Source: Phaeobacter gallaeciensis DSM 26640
Lineage (GTDB): Bacteria; Pseudomonadota; Alphaproteobacteria; Rhodobacterales; Rhodobacteraceae
Assembly (NCBI RefSeq): GCF_000511385.1
Contig: NC_023137.1
Coordinates: forward strand, 2,301,001-2,365,000
DNA: 64,000 nt
Direction of reading: 5' to 3'
Below are positions 62,881 to 64,000 of the stretch, piece after piece. The notes beneath the pieces are model-generated. The model saw nothing but the letters and a program-made list of their open reading frames with translations. It was not told the DNA's origin and did no database searches. The position numbers and the translations under genes were made by a program. Position 1 is the stretch's first letter. Each line of letters starts with the position of its first letter.

Positions 62881-63431
62881 GCAGATCCGAACGACAAAAG
62901 ATGCAGGCAGGCGACTGGTACTGTTGCCTAGACGGCGAACTCTCGGCGTTGCGTCATCAGGCCCGTCTGGCGGTGCATCAGCACAATCACCGCGCCCCGG
63001 ATCCAAGCGAACCCCTCAGCCCGCCGCTGGCTACGCTCTTTGCAGGCCATGGACAAAACTGCCTGATCGAGGCCCCGTTTCACTGCGCCTATGGACTCAA
63101 TATCCACCTCGGCGATCAGGTCTACATGAACGCGGGCTGCACCATTCTGGATAGCGCCCCTGTGCGGATTGGAGACCGCACCATGCTGGGGCCAAATGTG
63201 CAGATCTACTGCGCCCAACATCACAAAGACAAAGACTTGCGCGCCAAGGGGTTGGAGATCGCCCATCCGGTTACGCTGGGGTGCGATGTCTGGATCGGCG
63301 GCGGCGCGATCATCCTGCCCGGTGTCAGCATCGGCGATGGCGCCATCGTCGGCGCTGGTGCGGTGGTGACACGGGATGTGGAAGCCGGGGTGACGGTTGT
63401 CGGCAATCCGGCGCGGGCGCTGCCCGGCTGA
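62877..63431 (+). CDS. Maltose/galactoside O-acetyltransferase family protein
   Basis: The 184-residue protein has an N-terminal maltose-acetyltransferase segment (MQAGDWYCCLDGELSALRHQARLAVHQHN). A left-handed beta-helix of hexapeptide repeats follows (IHLGDQVYMNAGCTILDSAPVRIGDRTMLGPNVQIYCAQH, then VWIGGGAIILPGVSIGDGAIVGAGAVVTRDV), ending VVGNPARAL. The catalytic histidine is in the AQHH segment. It acetylates a sugar or thiogalactoside-like acceptor using acetyl-CoA. It starts in the ATGA overlap with the GFA-family gene. Confidence 0.9.
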   Translation: MSRSERQKMQAGDWYCCLDGELSALRHQARLAVHQHNHRAPDPSEPLSPPLATLFAGHGQNCLIEAPFHCAYGLNIHLGDQVYMNAGCTILDSAPVRIGDRTMLGPNVQIYCAQHHKDKDLRAKGLEIAHPVTLGCDVWIGGGAIILPGVSIGDGAIVGAGAVVTRDVEAGVTVVGNPARALPG

Positions 63432-63534
63432 CACCCGCACTGCCAAGACACGGAGCTGTTGCGCAGCAGGCGCGCGCCGCCTTAGTCTTCAATCAGGAAA
63501 AGTTTATATTTTACAAACGACTACGGCAGCGTCT

Positions 63535-63570
63535 TTGACCCAATGTTTCGCACGCGAAACATTGGGTCAA
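63535..63570. repeat. Perfect 36-bp hairpin
   Basis: TTGACCCAATGTTTCG and CGAAACATTGGGTCAA are perfect 16-bp arms separated by CACG, between two convergent genes (62877-63431 plus and the ABC-F gene on the minus strand). The T-rich flank is weak on both sides. It is either a bidirectional terminator or a palindromic interspersed repeat. Confidence 0.7.
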
Positions 63571-63599
63571 TATGACTTACCCAAAAAACCAGACTGGCC

Positions 63600-64000
63600 T
63601 CAGCCCGCAGATTTCTCTTCCAGCTCCAGCCATTCCTCTTCAGCGGCGGAGAGTTTTTCCTGCCGCTCCACCAGCGCATCGGTGGCCTTCTGGAACTTCA
63701 CCGGCTCGCGGGTGAACAGATCAGGATCGGCCATCAGCTGCTGCAATTTGGCGATCTCCGCCTCCAGCCGCTCGATCTCTCCGGGCAAGGCCTCCAGCCG
63801 ATGTTTTTCCTTGAAGCTCAGACCGTCCTTCGGCTGCGCTTCCTGCTTGGGTTTCGGCTTGGCTGCCTTGGCTTTCTCCGCCTTTTCCTCCGCCCCGGCC
63901 ACCGGGCCACGCTGGGCCAGATAATCGCTCCACCCGCCGGCATAGGCCGTGGCCCCGCCACCGCCCTCCATGGCGATGGTGGTGGTGGCCACACGGTCCA
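63600..64000 (-). CDS. ABC-F family ATPase, C-terminal part (Uup-like; 5' end outside window)
   Basis: The visible 133 codons are the C-terminal end of an ABC-F protein: LDRVATTTIAME, then YAGGWSDYLAQR, a long lysine/alanine/glutamate-rich linker and a coiled-coil tail (GEIERLEAEIAKLQQLMADP...). That order is typical of Uup, which acts on ribosomes or recombination DNA. The N-terminal ATPase domains would be further right, outside the window. Confidence 0.8.
   Translation of the reverse strand, partial: DRVATTTIAMEGGGGATAYAGGWSDYLAQRGPVAGAEEKAEKAKAAKPKPKQEAQPKDGLSFKEKHRLEALPGEIERLEAEIAKLQQLMADPDLFTREPVKFQKATDALVERQEKLSAAEEEWLELEEKSAG

Overview
The window is high-GC DNA with the gene content of a marine alphaproteobacterium of the family Rhodobacteraceae (Roseobacter group, most like Phaeobacter/Leisingera/Ruegeria). 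This rests on recognisable proteins: an Lrp-type PutR divergent from a PutA without an N-terminal DNA-binding domain, a MetR/MetF pair, a Fur/Mur-type regulator and polyamine-type glutamine synthetase genes. The genus is an inference; no rRNA or other decisive marker is present.

Layout. (1) 1-4344: the right-hand end of a prophage or integrative element. It is a tight series of small overlapping genes (exonuclease, HNH nuclease, NinB/YbcN-like and YbcO-like recombination proteins, a Lar-like zinc-ribbon protein, an AlpA/excisionase-like protein) stopping 67 bp short of the 3' end of a tRNA-Leu(UAA) gene, the probable attachment site. (2) 4500-14300: housekeeping metabolism, including putR/putA proline catabolism, a rhomboid protease, an inositol monophosphatase, metR/metF with a clear MetR operator, and a thioesterase. 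(3) 14300-23375: an accessory island with a GcvT/DmdA-like aminomethyltransferase and divergent LysR regulator, then an AraC-type regulator beside three small secreted paralogues and an outer-membrane autotransporter-type barrel that has no passenger. These four genes share one promoter/leader block. The three small proteins share a nearly identical signal peptide and N-terminus but have unrelated C-termini. I consider this the best candidate for an undescribed system. (4) 23376-34545: a DUF2235 hydrolase overlapping an orphan molybdenum hydroxylase large subunit, an ornithine-decarboxylase-like gene with a divergent Lrp regulator, valS with a compositionally odd internal patch, and a TerB-TerB-PhnD-like operon. 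(5) 34814-43176: an amino-acid/polyamine ABC transporter, two glutamine-synthetase-like ligases, a class I glutamine amidotransferase and a PuuB-like oxidase, consistent with gamma-glutamylated amine catabolism. Three promoters here carry the same TTTGATCAAA-type palindrome. (6) 43347-64000: mixed housekeeping and accessory genes (DegT aminotransferase, nucleoside hydrolase, eno, fur/mur, DEAD-box helicase, DMT exporters, SelO, anmK, tyrS, an SDR under a TetR-type palindrome, a sugar acetyltransferase, and the C-terminal part of an ABC-F ATPase).

All calls come from reading the sequence without database searches. Product names rest on remembered family motifs. Start sites differing from the longest open frame were chosen from ribosome-binding sites, overlaps with the previous gene and family length, and are stated per entry.
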